Of a stretch of 64,000 bases of DNA, positions 1 through 11,685 are shown piece by piece. Position 1 is the stretch's first letter. Each line of letters starts with the position of its first letter. The DNA lies in NCBI GenBank assembly GCA_052043515.1, contig JBQEQX010000001.1, forward strand, positions 496,001 through 560,000, read 5' to 3'. This DNA is from Ehrlichia sp052043515 (GTDB lineage: Bacteria; Pseudomonadota; Alphaproteobacteria; Rickettsiales; Anaplasmataceae). Below the pieces are notes generated by a model. That model had not been told where the DNA came from. It made no database searches and was given only the letters and a program-made list of their open reading frames with translations. Made by a program: the position numbers and the translations under genes.

Positions 1-1
1 T

Positions 2-433
2 TTACTAGGTATCTTACCATCCGGGTTTACTGTTACTAGCCACATTATAGTAACTTTTGCAATATCTATGGTTGTATTTACAAGTGTAACAGTAATAGGA
101 TTTAAACATCAAGGTCTACACTTCCTACATATACTGTTGCCAAAAGGTACACCTGGATGGTTAGCTCCAATGATGGTGTTAATTGAGTTGTTCGCCTATT
201 GTGCACGTCCTGTAAGTCTATCAATACGTCTTGCTGCCAATATGATAGCAGGACACACTATAATTAAAGTAATAGCAGGATTCGTAATAAAAATGAATAT
301 ATTTTTAACTCCTCTACCTATAATATTCATCATCATATTAATTGGCTTTGAAGTGTTTGTTGCAATACTACAAGCATATATTTTTACGGTACTAACCTGT
401 GTATATTTATCAGACGCAGTTAATGCACACTAA
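2..433 (+). CDS. atpB: F0F1 ATP synthase subunit a, 3' part (5' end outside window)
   Basis: This is the membrane stator subunit that carries protons past the c-ring. The frame is open from the first bases of the window and stops at 431-433, so about 143 C-terminal residues are present and the start lies upstream. Long hydrophobic segments alternate with short loops. The conserved stretch SIRLAANMIAGH near residue 75 holds the essential arginine that faces the c-ring carboxylate. atpE, atpF' and atpF follow on the same strand, the alphaproteobacterial F0 order. No frameshift is visible in this fragment. The family call is secure. Confidence 0.95.
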   Translation, partial: LLGILPSGFTVTSHIIVTFAISMVVFTSVTVIGFKHQGLHFLHILLPKGTPGWLAPMMVLIELFAYCARPVSLSIRLAANMIAGHTIIKVIAGFVIKMNIFLTPLPIIFIIILIGFEVFVAILQAYIFTVLTCVYLSDAVNAH

Positions 434-502
434 ATTTTATCAATTGACTTCATAGAACAATCTACTTATAATACCTCTAGCTTTTTATAAGGGTAAGAGT
501 AT

Positions 503-725
503 ATGGATTCTTTAAAGTTTATTGCTGTAGGGCTAAGCGTTTTTGGAATGGTTGCTTCGGCTTTAGGGGGTTGCGAATATATTTTCTACTATGCTAAATG
601 GATTGGCACGTAATCCTGAGACAGAGGATAAACTAAAAAAGTACGTTTATACAGGAGCTGCTTTGGTTGAAGCTATGGGTTTGTTCTCTTTTCTTTTGGC
701 TTTATTGTTAATTTTTGTAGCTTGA
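503..725 (+). CDS. atpE: F0F1 ATP synthase subunit c (one +1 frameshift in a G run)
   Basis: This is the proton-carrying c-ring subunit, two transmembrane helices. Read from the ATG at 503 the frame stops after about 36 codons. Removing one G from the five-G run at 566-570 restores a 73-residue protein: helix 1 (MVASALGVANIF), the polar loop ARNPETEDKL, and helix 2 with the proton-binding glutamate in GAALVEAMGLF. The stop is at 723-725. The restored length is normal for the family. It lies 69 bp after atpB and 9 bp before atpF'. The gene is essential and the rest is perfectly conserved, so a sequence error is more likely than a true pseudogene. Confidence 0.88.
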
Positions 726-734
726 CGCAGATCC

Positions 735-1243
735 ATGGATATAATACCACAATTAGATGTAACTTCTTACTCTTCTCAATTATTCTGGTTTTTCCTGTCT
801 TTTGGCGTTCTGTATTTTGTAATTAGTAAAAAAAGTCCTACCGAAGGTTGAGAATGTTATAAAAAAAAAGATATAATAGTACAAAGGGCTCTATCGATTG
901 TTTTGAAAATGACTTGAGGCTTATCCAACAAGAGCTAGAAGCACAATTACTCAAAATAGATTCGGCAAGAATTGAAGCCAACAGGATTATAACTTCTGCG
1001 CTTCAGGAAGTAAAGGATACCAATACAAGCCTGATGGCTGCACTGGAGCATGAAATACAGGAGATGTTTAGTATGGCAGATGAACATTTCAATAATGTCA
1101 TGCATCAAGCTGAGCAAGGATTAATTGACCTTACATTTGAGATAGCGTTGGTGTATTACAGTAAAATGCTAGGAACTGCTGATTGTATCGACAAAGATAA
1201 GTTACGTGATATAACGACTAAATTATGCAAGGAGAAAGTATGA
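735..1243 (+). CDS. atpF': F0F1 ATP synthase subunit b' (two +1 frameshifts)
   Basis: One of two diverged b-type peripheral stalk subunits found in alphaproteobacteria. The protein begins MDIIPQLDVTSYSSQLFWF with one hydrophobic N-terminal helix, followed by a long charged helix, as expected for a stalk. The frame breaks at the 7-A run 828-834 and again at the 9-A run 861-869; removing one A from each joins everything into about 168 residues (LPKVENVIKKRYNS then ENDLRLIQQELEAQ). The stop overlaps the atpF start. Which copy is b and which b' is judged from order only. Confidence 0.82.
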
Positions 1244-1723
1244 CATCTGTATATTTCGTTATTAATCTTGCTTTTTACAGTGGGGCTTTGTTAGCCTTCC
1301 GCCCGTTATGTAAAAAAGTAAAACAAATCTTGGCTACAAGAGTAACCAAAATAAAGCAAGAAGTTACGCTACCGCTCGAGACATTAAATCAATCTAAAGA
1401 ATTATTAAACAGTGTGGCTGTACAAAGACATGAAACAGAGGAAATAATTTCCGAGATTCTAAAGAAGGCATATGAGCAGTATGACTCTATTATTACTGAA
1501 AATAAAAAAAGATGTTGAAGACATTTTAGCTAAACATATTGATGTGGCCGTAAAAAAAATATCTGACCAATTGTCGATGATGACACAATCATTAAAACTC
1601 AGTGCTATTGATATGGCAGCTAGTGCTGTTCAGGAATTGATTAAAGCATCTAATGATCAAAAGCAAGACAGCAGCGGTGTCATATCCACATTAGATCGTG
1701 ATTTAAGAAAAAAATTGCATTAA
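1240..1723 (+). CDS. atpF: F0F1 ATP synthase subunit b (one +1 frameshift)
   Basis: Second peripheral-stalk b subunit. The ATG at 1240 overlaps the atpF' stop and has GGAG at 1231-1234, which decides this start over the in-frame ATG at 1225. The N-terminal helix (VYFVINLAFYSGALLAF) is the membrane anchor and the rest is a charged coiled-coil-like helix. The frame breaks at the 7-A run 1504-1510; with six A's it continues ENKKDVEDILAKH to the stop at 1721-1723, about 160 residues. It is the last gene of the F0 operon and converges on ftsA. Confidence 0.87.
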
Positions 1724-1734
1724 TGTCTGTTTGA

Positions 1735-2968
1735 CTAGTTCCTGATCGGGATTAATCTTAAAAATCTCTCTACTATGCCATTTTTTTTAGGTTTGGTTCC
1801 CTCTTCATTGTATAGTGTATCCAATACAAGTGAGGTCATACCTATGGCAGCAGAAAACACAGGGTTGTACTTATAGTCGTCGTTTATTCCCTTTAATACC
1901 ACTGGTAAACCTATCTTGACTTGTTTAGTTAACACACAACTTGCTACTTCCTTGATATTAGATAATCTACTAGATCCACCAGTAATAACCACTTTACTAA
2001 TTAAATTTCTCTGTCTCCCTACCCTATTTTTCACCAAATCAAAAATCTCTTCTACTCGAGGGTTAATTATCTTTACTAAATTAGAACGTGTAACCGAAAT
2101 AACTTCATCATCCCCAACATCAGCCTCTATAATTCCATCCTTATCAGGAGACGTTAGCAGAGCATCACCATATAATACTTTTATACGTTCAGCATCTTTA
2201 ACATTAACGCATAGCCCATAAGCAATATCATTAGTAATGTGCATACCGCCTAAAGGTATACTGTCAGCATATACAAACTTTCCCCTACTAAAAATACCCA
2301 CAGACGTATACTTACCACCTATATCTATAATCATTGCACCAAGCTCTTTCTCATCCTGAGTAATACATGACATCCCTGAAGCATAAGATTCTACTACACA
2401 TCCAGCCACATTCAAATTACAATCGCCTAAACAGTTTTTTATGTTTAATAACGCAAATTTCGAAGCAGTAACAATATGCACGTTCGCTCTTAATTTACTC
2501 CCATATAATCCTTTCAGTTCTGTAATATCACTTAAATCATCAAGATGATATACTATTGGAATATTATGTACAACAATCTGATCCTCATGACATTTTTCAT
2601 AAGTCTGAAGCATAATATTTTTTTATATCAACGTCAGAGATTTTATGAATTGTTGAATTAATTTCATTAACAACATTTGTCGAACAAACATCACAACCAG
2701 AAATATTAACGTAAACTTGACTTATTACCAATACCTCTGCTACCTGTTTTGCAGCCTCTATGCAAGATAATATGGAGCGACTTGCACATTTCACATCAGT
2801 AATTGTACCGCCACTAATCCCTTCAGAAGCTTTATACCCCACACCAACAATCTCAGGACTACTGCCATAACATACTTTAACAATAAAACACACTATCTTT
2901 GTAGATCCAAGATCTACAACAGCAAAAAAATCACCTCTTGGACCTGTAATGGTAGCAGAATGTAACAT
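1735..2968 (-). CDS. ftsA: Cell division protein FtsA (one +1 frameshift)
   Basis: FtsA is the actin-like ATPase that tethers FtsZ to the membrane. The first 120 residues contain the phosphate-1 motif FAVVDLGSTKIVCF. After the shift come the second phosphate motif (IIDIGGKYTSVGIF) and the adenosine motif (VVITGGSSRLSNI). The shift is at the seven-base run 2618-2624; with six bases the reading is DIKNIMLQTYEK, giving about 410 residues, normal for FtsA. It ends in a basic, partly hydrophobic tail (ERFLRLIPIRN) that fits a membrane-targeting helix. ftsZ lies far away at 56104, not adjacent as in many bacteria. Confidence 0.92.
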
Positions 2969-3611
2969 ACTAATAATATGGTAAATGACAAAAAAAACTA
3001 TAGCAAGACTAACTCTAAGTATTTAATGTTATATCCTTATTAAAGAATATCAAGTTTTTTTCAAATTTAAGTATACAATTAAATATCTTCTATAAAATGT
3101 TTTTCTACCATACAAAAAATTAAATCAAATTTTACGTAAAAAAACCTCGCAGCACGACGGTATAACTTTCATAATACAAATTTATATGCTGTTATAATGT
3201 ATTTAGTCAGTAATATTTAAAATAGCTACTTTTATCACACACAAGTATAAACATAACCATCCCCAATTTTTCCATTAATCAAAAAAAAAAAAAACCTTTG
3301 ACATTTTCACTGTTTCTTTTCAATCCTATACAATATCAAGAGGAAACAGAAGCATATATCTATCATCCATTCACATACCACTAATGGTATATCTAACAAT
3401 TGCTAAGATTTTATAAACACCCTGAAACAAAGCAGTAAACATTCAGCTAACATCACATAACTTTATGATATAAGGCGATCCCAAATATCGGGAAGGATTC
3501 TTCTTAATAAGGCAGAACATATTATTAAATCTGTAAATAAAGTCTTTTCTACTATACATACACGTAAAATAGGACATCTAACAGCACATGAACTTGCATT
3601 GATATAAGAAC
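2969..3611. other. Spacer between ftsA and trkH (643 bp)
   Basis: No convincing gene. It contains a run of about 14 A's near 3282-3295. A stop-free stretch of 49 codons on the plus strand (3461-3607) has no start and no recognised homology; it may be chance or a gene remnant. Confidence 0.5.
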
Positions 3612-5129
3612 TTATTTACGTTGGGATAAACTACTTACTATCAAGTATACAGAAGCAAAAAATGGCATAATTTCCAATCTTCCCATCAACATCAAAAAAG
3701 ATAAAAATAATTTCACTGAAGGTAGCAAACTACCGTAATTAGCATTTGGACCCACTATACTCCCCATACCAGGTCCCGTATTACTTAAAATCGCAGACGC
3801 TGCACTAAACGCGGTAACAAAATCAACACCACTTATAGTTACAACTATACAACCCATAAATAAAATAAAAATATACAGAAAAAAAATACTCCAACATCAC
3901 AAATGGAATTGTTATCTATATCTTTTCTACTGTATTGAACATGACTTACTTTAGAAGGTCGTACAAAATCACCTATACAAGCGATCAAAGCTTTCATTAA
4001 TAATACAATTCTATAAACCTTAATTCCGCTGTTAGTAGATCCACTACATCCTCCTACTAACATAACGAATACTCCAAACACAGAAAAAAAGTGCCAATTA
4101 TCATAATCATAATTGGCAAAACCAGTAGAAGTGCTTAAGGTAACAACTGAGAATATAGAGTATCTCAATATGTCAAACAATGAATAATTAAACATTACTT
4201 TGTCAAAGTAACAGCTTGTCACAGATATCATTGAAAAGAAGCAGACAATAATAAAGAATGACATTACTTGCTCGTCATAAAAGCGCTGTTTCGTGATAAT
4301 CTTCAAATATACTATAAACGGACAAGAGCTTAATAACATAAATACTACTGCTACTATTTCAACATATACATTATCAAAATATTGTAGAGAACTATCATAA
4401 TTAGAAAAACCACCAGTAGATACAGTTGACATTGCATGACATATGGCATCAAATCCTGACATTCCAGTAACCCAATAACAGATTGCACATAAAGTCATCA
4501 ATGCACAGTATATAATAAAAACATACATTGATGACTTAACAATCCCATACTTAAACTTCTTAGATTTGTCAGAAGATTCAGAGTAATATAACTCGTATAA
4601 ACTCATAACCTTTAAACAAGGAACAAGAAAAATACCTGTTACAATGATTCCTAATCCTCCTATTGCATTCAACAAAGATCTCCATATCAAAACTCCTGGA
4701 GACTTATTTTGCAAATTTGTTAACACTGTTGCACCTGTAGTAGTCAGACCAGATACTGCTTCAAAAAAAGCATCTGTAAAGGAAATTTTCATCTCAAACG
4801 CAAATGGCATTGCCGACATTATAGATAAAATAATCCACACACTACTTGTAACAATAAAAACTTCTTTTTTTTTAAGCGAGACAATTTTCCAAAAAAAGAC
4901 ACATGCTAAACTAAACAATAGAGTAAAAAAAACACGAGTAAAAAAAACTCTGCCATGTATACCCGGTATAATAGTTTATTACCACTGGAATTAACATAAG
5001 TAGAGCAAAAATTGAAGAGAAGACCCCAACAATAAAAATTACACTACGTAAATCCTTATACATCCCACATATTCTTTTCTCCTTCAAGACATCTCTATAA
5101 TATGTAATAATTAATATATAATTAACCAT
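3612..5129 (-). CDS. trkH: TrkH-type potassium uptake protein (two frameshifts)
   Basis: Membrane subunit of a Trk/Ktr potassium transporter. All four selectivity-filter segments are visible in order: LTTTGAT, STVSTGGFS, LSTSTGFA and NTGPGMG, each between hydrophobic pore helices. The frame breaks twice. Near 4925-4947 two 8-A runs flank the first break and dropping one base from either restores the frame. At 3879-3886 (8 A's) the reading is restored by one added or two removed bases, the only break outside the OMP cluster that is not a simple +1. The restored length is about 505 residues, typical for TrkH. The start at 5129 could instead be the internal ATG at 5063. No trkA is present in the window. 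Confidence 0.88.
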
Positions 5130-5955
5130 ATCTGATACATAAATTTATATAATATGTGCATTGACATAATTACGATGAATTGCTTCTATAGATTCCAATG
5201 ATATTATCCGGCACAAGATACTTTTTATAACACATCATCTAAGACACCCACATGCATTTGAAAAAAATCCTTTTGTTAATTAAGCCGTAAGTACTTATTA
5301 AAAAAAAGTTACGATAACAAGTTTAAGAACATAGTTTGCCATCATGCAAATCAGTAGAAACACCTAGATTATATGACGCATTCATTCTATTCTTAATGTA
5401 CAATTTTTACATATGTTGGACAAAACATTTTATTGTTAGCTACTCTACAGTAGAGTAGTTTGCAATTTACTATTTGATTTATAAGTGTTTAGATTAAAAA
5501 TATCAGCTCAGATTATATCTCTTGCCGCACAGCAGTTCTTAGAATTGGCATGAGGTACTCCATATCGAGAAATAATTACATATTCAAGCTAATCTTGATA
5601 TATATTAGATATAGCATTAAGTTAGACATTCTTCGCAAAAAAATCTTATCTAACTTTTTAATACTACCATCAAATAAACTCCATAAATAACTTTTCCCAC
5701 TTCTTTGTTACAGTAACAAAAATATACTTGTATATACTTATACGCTAAGCACATATTTTGTGATCTAGAATTACAACATAGTAGCTTAAAACAACCATAT
5801 ATAATCAATAAACATAAAATACATTTTCAAATTCATTGAACATCATTAAATAAACATTAAACATGTAAAAATATTTTTTCTATACGCATCCTTCAAATTA
5901 ATAACATTTTTACCACTAGACTGTATAAGAACTCATAATTATAATGTGTGCTGGA
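5130..5955. other. Spacer upstream of tRNA-Ser (826 bp)
   Basis: AT-rich DNA with no convincing coding frame on either strand. It lies between two divergent units (trkH minus, tRNA-Ser/tilS plus) and must hold their promoters, but I could not single out a clear one. Confidence 0.5.
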
Positions 5956-6044
5956 GGAAAGGTGGCTGAGAGGTCTAAAGCGCACGCCTGGAAAGTGTGT
6001 ATACCATTGTTGTATCGAGGGTTCGAATCCCTCTCTTTCCGCCA
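5956..6044 (+). tRNA. tRNA-Ser (anticodon GGA), CCA encoded
   Basis: Cloverleaf with acceptor arm GGAAAGG pairing with TCTTTCC (one G-T pair), D-loop sequence GGCTGAGAGG, anticodon stem-loop around CCTGGAAAG giving anticodon GGA (reads UCC and UCU), a long variable arm typical of class II tRNA-Ser, and a TPsiC arm GAGGGTTCGAATCCCTC. The CCA end is encoded at 6042-6044. It lies 24 bp before tilS. Confidence 0.95.
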
Positions 6045-6068
6045 TGTGTTTTTATTTAGTGGAAATTA

Positions 6069-7374
6069 ATGAAAGATCTAGAGCTGTTATTTCAAAAAAA
6101 GACTCATAACTTAAATGGTAATTGTGCGGTTGCAATTTCTGGAGGAATAGACAGCATGGTATTATTACATTTATCAGCACAACATTGCACAAACTATATT
6201 CCTGTAGTATTAACAGTGAATCATGGATTACGTCCTGAAGCAAAACAAGAAGCATTATTTGTATTTCAACATTCACAAAGCTTAAACTTAAAATGTCATA
6301 TACTAAACTGGCATGGGCAAAAACCAGAAAGTAATATACAATCTTTTGCTAGGGACATAAGATACAGTTTACTATTGCAATGGTGCAGTGAACATAAAAT
6401 AAATTATCTAATGATAGCACATCAAAAAAATGATAATGCAGAAAATATAATGATCAGGTTAGAAAGAGGAAGTGGGTTAGATGGATTAGCAGGAATGCAA
6501 GAAAGTACATACTCGAATGGCATATGTATACTTAGACCACTTTTAAGTGTCAGTAGAAAAGAATTATTAGAATATGCGAATGAAAAGAATATTGCTTGGA
6601 TGAACGACGTCAGCAATGATAATAAAAAAATATAAGAGGACTTTATACCGCAACATGCTAAATACCGTTGATAATTCTGAAGAACTGATCAATAGACTTT
6701 ACATAACATCAACACACATAAAACGATCTTTAAGCTGTATTCTGCATTATGTAAGATTAGCTATTGACGAATGTTTAGAGTTTAGTGACCTTGGTTTTAT
6801 TAGCATAAAACCAAACACATTTTTAGATTTTCCAGAGGAAATATCACTTAGGCTTCTTACATACTCTATTATGTGTATCGGTCAAAAAAAATACAAGCCG
6901 AGATATAATAAGCTTAGTAAAATATTTTATAAGATACTTAACAACGAATTTAATAACGCTCAAACTCTGAGTAATTGCAAGATTAAAAAAAGTCAAGATA
7001 ATACTATTTCCATTACTAGAGAGATCTCAACTATCAAGGACTTAGTCATTAATCGTTCCTCAGATACACTAATAGAATGGGATAATAGGTTTAAAGTGAG
7101 AGTTACTAATCCTAATAATTACGATATTATTCTTTCTAGATTGAATAACAAACATATTCCAGAGCATTTAAAAAAGTTAAATAGAGACGCAGTACGTTGT
7201 CTACCTGTACTGATATACAAAAATAAAATTATTGCTTATCCTCTACAAAAGTATAACACAGATGACTATATTAATAAAACCGCACCATGCATTAGCATTG
7301 AAGAGGTATTAGTTAAACAAAATCTTACCAATTTGACTTACAGTGAATTTATCAGCAGGGAGCTTTTGCTATGA
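6069..7374 (+). CDS. tilS: tRNA(Ile)-lysidine synthase TilS (one +1 frameshift)
   Basis: TilS converts C34 of tRNA-Ile(CAU) to lysidine so that it reads AUA; it is essential. The PP-loop ATP-binding motif SGGIDS is at residues 25-30, followed by VNHGLRPEA and the conserved AHQKNDNAENIMIRLERGSGLDGLAGM block. The frame breaks at the 7-A run 6624-6630; with six A's it reads SNDNKKYKRTLYRNML and continues to 7374, about 434 residues. The stop codon overlaps the ATG of ftsH (ATGA), the common tilS-ftsH pairing. Confidence 0.93.
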
Positions 7375-9208
7375 GAAAAATAATTGAAGGATTAGCAATT
7401 TGGATTGTAGTGATGGTTCTAGTTGCAGCAGCATACGTCCAATTAAATGATAAAATCATTAATGGAAACACTGTTAAATTGCCATTTTCAGAATTTTTAA
7501 ATAAAGTTGAAAATAATGAAGTGGAAAGTATCAACATAAGTGAACACAACATCACCGGTAAACTCAGAGATAGTTCTAAGTTTCAAACAACTGGTATAAT
7601 TTATGACAGTCTGATAAAAACGTTACATAACAGACAAGTCACTTTTACGTTCTTACCAGAAGATACATTTCTTGGAATAATAGGTAGCATATTGATATCT
7701 TGGTTCCCTATGTTGTTACTTGTCATAATATGGTTCATATTTCTCAAGCGAATGCAAATAGGAGGTAATCGTACCATAAACTTTAGTAAATCTCGTGCTA
7801 AACTGATGACGGAGAACCGAAATAAAGTTACTTTCAATGATGTGGCAGGAATTGATGAAGCTAAAGAAGAATTAATAGAAATAGTAGATTTTTTAAAACA
7901 CAGGCAAAAGTTTCAAAAATTAGGAGGTAAAATACCAAAAGGATGTTTACTCATTGGATCACCTGGAACTGGGAAAACTTTATTAGCACGTGCAATAGCG
8001 GGTGAAGCAAATGTACCATTCTTTAGTATATCAGGTTCCGATTTCGTAGAAATGTTTGTAGGTGTTGGAGCAAGTCGCGTACGTGACATGTTTGAACAAG
8101 GGAAGAAAAATGCTCCATGTATAATATTCATTGATGAAATAGATGCTGTGGGAAGACATCGTGGCATAGGATTAGGTGGTGGTAATGATGAACGTGAACA
8201 AACGTTGAATCAGCTACTTGTCGAAATGGACGGGTTTGAATCAAATGAAGGAGTAATTATTATTGCCGCAACTAATCGTCCAGATGTATTAGACTCAGCT
8301 CTTCTCAGGCCTGGAAGATTTGACAGGCAAGTTACAATTGGTATACCAGATATTAATGGCAGAGAAAAAAATAATCAATGTACACATTAAAAAAGTGCCT
8401 ACAGCTCCAGACGTAGACATTAGAACTATTGCACGTGGTACTCCAGGGTTCTCAGGAGCTGATCTAGCAAACCTAGTAAATGAAGCAGCGTTAATAGCAG
8501 CAAGATTAAACAAGAAAATTGTTACTATGAATGATTTTGAATATGCACGAGATAAGGTCATGATGGGTGCGGAAAGAAAATCACTAATGATGACAGAAGA
8601 AGAAAAAAAATTAACGGCGTACCACGAAGCAGGACATGCAATTATTGCTTTTTTTACAGAAGCATCTGATCCAATACATAAAGCAACAATTATTCCAAGA
8701 GGAAGGAGTTTAGGATTGGTTATGCGACTACCTGAATCAGATCGCGTGTCCCACACGAGAGAAAAGATGATAGCAGATTTAACAGTAGCAATGGGTGGGA
8801 GAGCTGCTGAAGAATTAATTTTCGGATATCACAAAGTAACTAGTGGAGCTTCATCAGATATAAAGCAAGCTACGGATCTTGCAAAAGCTATGGTAATGAA
8901 ATGGGGAATGAGCGATAAAGTAGGACCATTGTATCACAGTGATGATAAAAGTGATATTATTTCCAATAACTTAGCAAATTTGATAGACGAAGAAGTTAAG
9001 TCTATAGTCACATCTGCACTTGAGAGAGCCAAAAGTTTACTGAACGAACACTTAGAGTCATTGCATGTAGTTGCTAAAAAACTTACTGGAATTTGAAACT
9101 TTAACTGGGGAAAACATAAAAGATATAATCAATGGAAAAGAGCTCGCCAAAAACAATACAGATGATCCACAACCTTTGAAGAGAGTGTTTGCGTTGAAAG
9201 AGCAATAA
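7371..9208 (+). CDS. ftsH: ATP-dependent zinc metalloprotease FtsH (two +1 frameshifts)
   Basis: Membrane-anchored AAA+ protease that degrades membrane and regulatory proteins. Two transmembrane segments (residues about 5-22 and 98-120) flank a periplasmic domain. Then come Walker A (GSPGTGKT), Walker B (IIFIDEID), the second region of homology (ATNRPDVLDSALLRPGRFDRQ) and the zinc site HEAGH. The frame breaks at the 7-A run 8365-8371 (restored reading NGREKIINVHIKK) and at the 6-A run 9076-9081 (restored VAKNLLEFETLTGENI). The second repair moves the stop from 9096 to 9206-9208 and gives about 611 residues, the family length. Genes called without this repair lose the conserved C-terminus. Confidence 0.94.
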
Positions 9209-10279
9209 TTTTGATACTTTAGAGATACCTTTCACTGGTAAGCTTAGTTTATACTGTTCAAGATGCATTAGTTTTATGTTTTATTTAACTCTTTTCATGA
9301 TGTAAGATTTTGTCACACGTCTTTTTATTTTATGTTATGAGGTTTTTTTAAACGAGTTTATCATTTCAGATTTAGATAAGTATTGAGCACTGAATCACTT
9401 GCTAAAAGTTTAAAATTGTATAACTCGTGCTTATGCCACATTTAGTGTAGCTATAATACTTGGAGATCGTATAGAGCTTTAAATTGACACTTTGCACAAC
9501 GTAGATCTTTATAAATATTGTCAACTCATGAACTAAATAACATTTACTTGTAATAAACCACAAACAGTCATACCCAGCTGCTATACTTCATCAGTAAGCA
9601 TAAGGATATCAGCAGCATTAACACACAGTAAATGATGTAAATGAACTACCAAAACATACTAAATACCTACATATAAAAAAGATAACAATTATTTTTTACC
9701 AACAAGTTCCCAAAGACTTTAGATAAAAGACTAATAAATCTATACATAAATTAAGATCCAAATTACACATTATAGTACTGAAAATGTGTAGATAAAATTC
9801 TCCACATTCCAAAAAGATCATAATAAATAGTTTTTAATCAGTCCGTCACATCTTTAGGCGCTTTTTCTTCAACTGTTACATTGATGATATAAGTTAAAGG
9901 ACAAAAAAGAAGTACTCTTTTCCTTTATATTTAAATACAAACTTTGCAAAAATGAAGATTTTTGGCTGTTTGAAACAAATGGTGTAAATAATGTTATTTT
10001 CATTATATAGCCAAAAACTATATTAATTCTAGTATATTTATACACTATATTACCTTTTAAAGAAAATGCAACACTGTCTTATAGACTAATTTTAAACTGG
10101 AGTATGATCAATAAATACAATCACCATTAAATTATTAACTAATATACTGATATTTCAAGTATTTTTTTTAAAATCATAATTATAAAATGAATTTTATAAT
10201 AGATCTTACTTAAAAACTATCTTTTTAAAAACAAAAATAACACGTATTTTACGTAAGAAGCACAAGTGTAAAGTAACAC
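9209..10279. other. Spacer between ftsH and lgt (1071 bp)
   Basis: No coding frame, tRNA or obvious repeat was seen. It sits between convergent genes (ftsH plus, lgt minus), so it needs no promoter. It is unusually long for a convergent spacer, even by Ehrlichia standards. Confidence 0.5.
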
Positions 10280-11105
10280 TTATAAAATTCTATTTGCCAT
10301 TTTAGACAGTCTCAATATAAAAACACCAGCTATTACCATAAAAATAGACAACAACTGTCCCATAGTTATTAGATTGAATATAATATAACCAACCTGAGTA
10401 TCTGGTTCTCGGACAAATTCAATAAAAAAACGCATTACTCCATACAATATTGTAAAGACAGAAGTTAATAGACCTTCAGACAATCTGATTTTTTGTAAAA
10501 AAAAGAAGTAAATTCATTATTATAAATAACAATAACCCTTCAAAGAAAGCTTCGTACAACTGACTCGGATGCCTATAAAGAGAATCTCCACTTGCAGGAA
10601 AAATAATACCCAGTCTTTGATCTGTGACTTTGCCATATAATTCACCATTAACAAAGTTCGCAATACGTCCCAAAAATATTCCAACAGGTACAGCACATAC
10701 ACATAAATCAACTGCAGGTAGAAAAGGAATCTTATTTTTTCTACAAAAAATATACATAGCACCTGAAACAGTTACAGCCGCTCCATGAAATGACATGCCT
10801 CCTTCCCATAATTTAAACATTTCAATAGGAAAATCTATATAAAAAGCCAAATTATAAAACAATATATATCCTATTCTTCCGCCAAAGACTATACCAATGA
10901 CCCACCAAGATACGATCTCATCATAATGCTCTCTATTAAAGACTCTGTATTTATCTATTTTACGCACATACCAATAAGAGAATATAATACCACATATATA
11001 AGCTAATGCATACCACCTAACTTCCAAAAACCCCATTCTGAACGCTACTGGATCTATATTCATACACAATATACAAACACTACTCACCAGTATGAAATAG
11101 TTCAT
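10280..11105 (-). CDS. lgt: Prolipoprotein diacylglyceryl transferase Lgt (one +1 frameshift)
   Basis: Lgt attaches diacylglycerol from phosphatidylglycerol to the lipobox cysteine of prolipoproteins in the inner membrane. The protein has about seven hydrophobic segments, the conserved histidine in GGMSFHGA, and the Lgt signature GRIANFVNGELYG. The frame breaks near the 6-base run 10489-10494 (an 8-base run lies beside it); the restored reading is FFTKIRLSEGLLTS, about 274 residues. The start is taken at the ATG at 11105. The internal ATG at 11063 (MNIDPVAF) matches where many Lgt proteins begin and is a real alternative. Confidence 0.92.
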
Positions 11106-11685
11106 ACACTTTATCAACTTTTATTGCAGCTTTTTTTTATTGTTACGTAGCGCTCACAATCTACCATTTCACAATAATATTGCATATCAAGTATAAAATA
11201 TTAACATAAATCATAAGTGAAATATTTTGTTTACCACTAAAAATACAACATATAAATTATGTGTTGTGTTATATTTATTACAAAGCATAAAAAACATTGG
11301 TGATGTAGCACACTAAATTTACTTCACAGATCACCTAGATCTAATACTTATATTACAACTTTCACGTATCTATACGAACTAAAACACATATTATCCTCTT
11401 GAATAAGTGAATGAGTAAAATTTTTTACACAACACATTCAGCGTGTCCTTTACACAACCTATCTGATCAAGTTCAATGTATTTTTACAAAATATACTCTA
11501 TAAAAATACTCAATAATAGCTTGTCATATTATTTATTTATTAATAAATGTTGAGCATAATATTAACATGCAACCTTAAATGGAAAAAGATCGTGATACAA
11601 AATATTCTTATTGATAATAGTAGTAGTATAACAATATTTTTTTACTGGAAAAGATGAGATAGAAAACTTCACAAAAATATTCACT
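11106..11685. other. Spacer upstream of lgt (580 bp)
   Basis: AT-rich, between divergent lgt (minus) and the unknown gene at 11686 (plus). No gene seen. The downstream frame stays open back to 11632 without an ATG, so part of this spacer could be coding. Confidence 0.45.
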
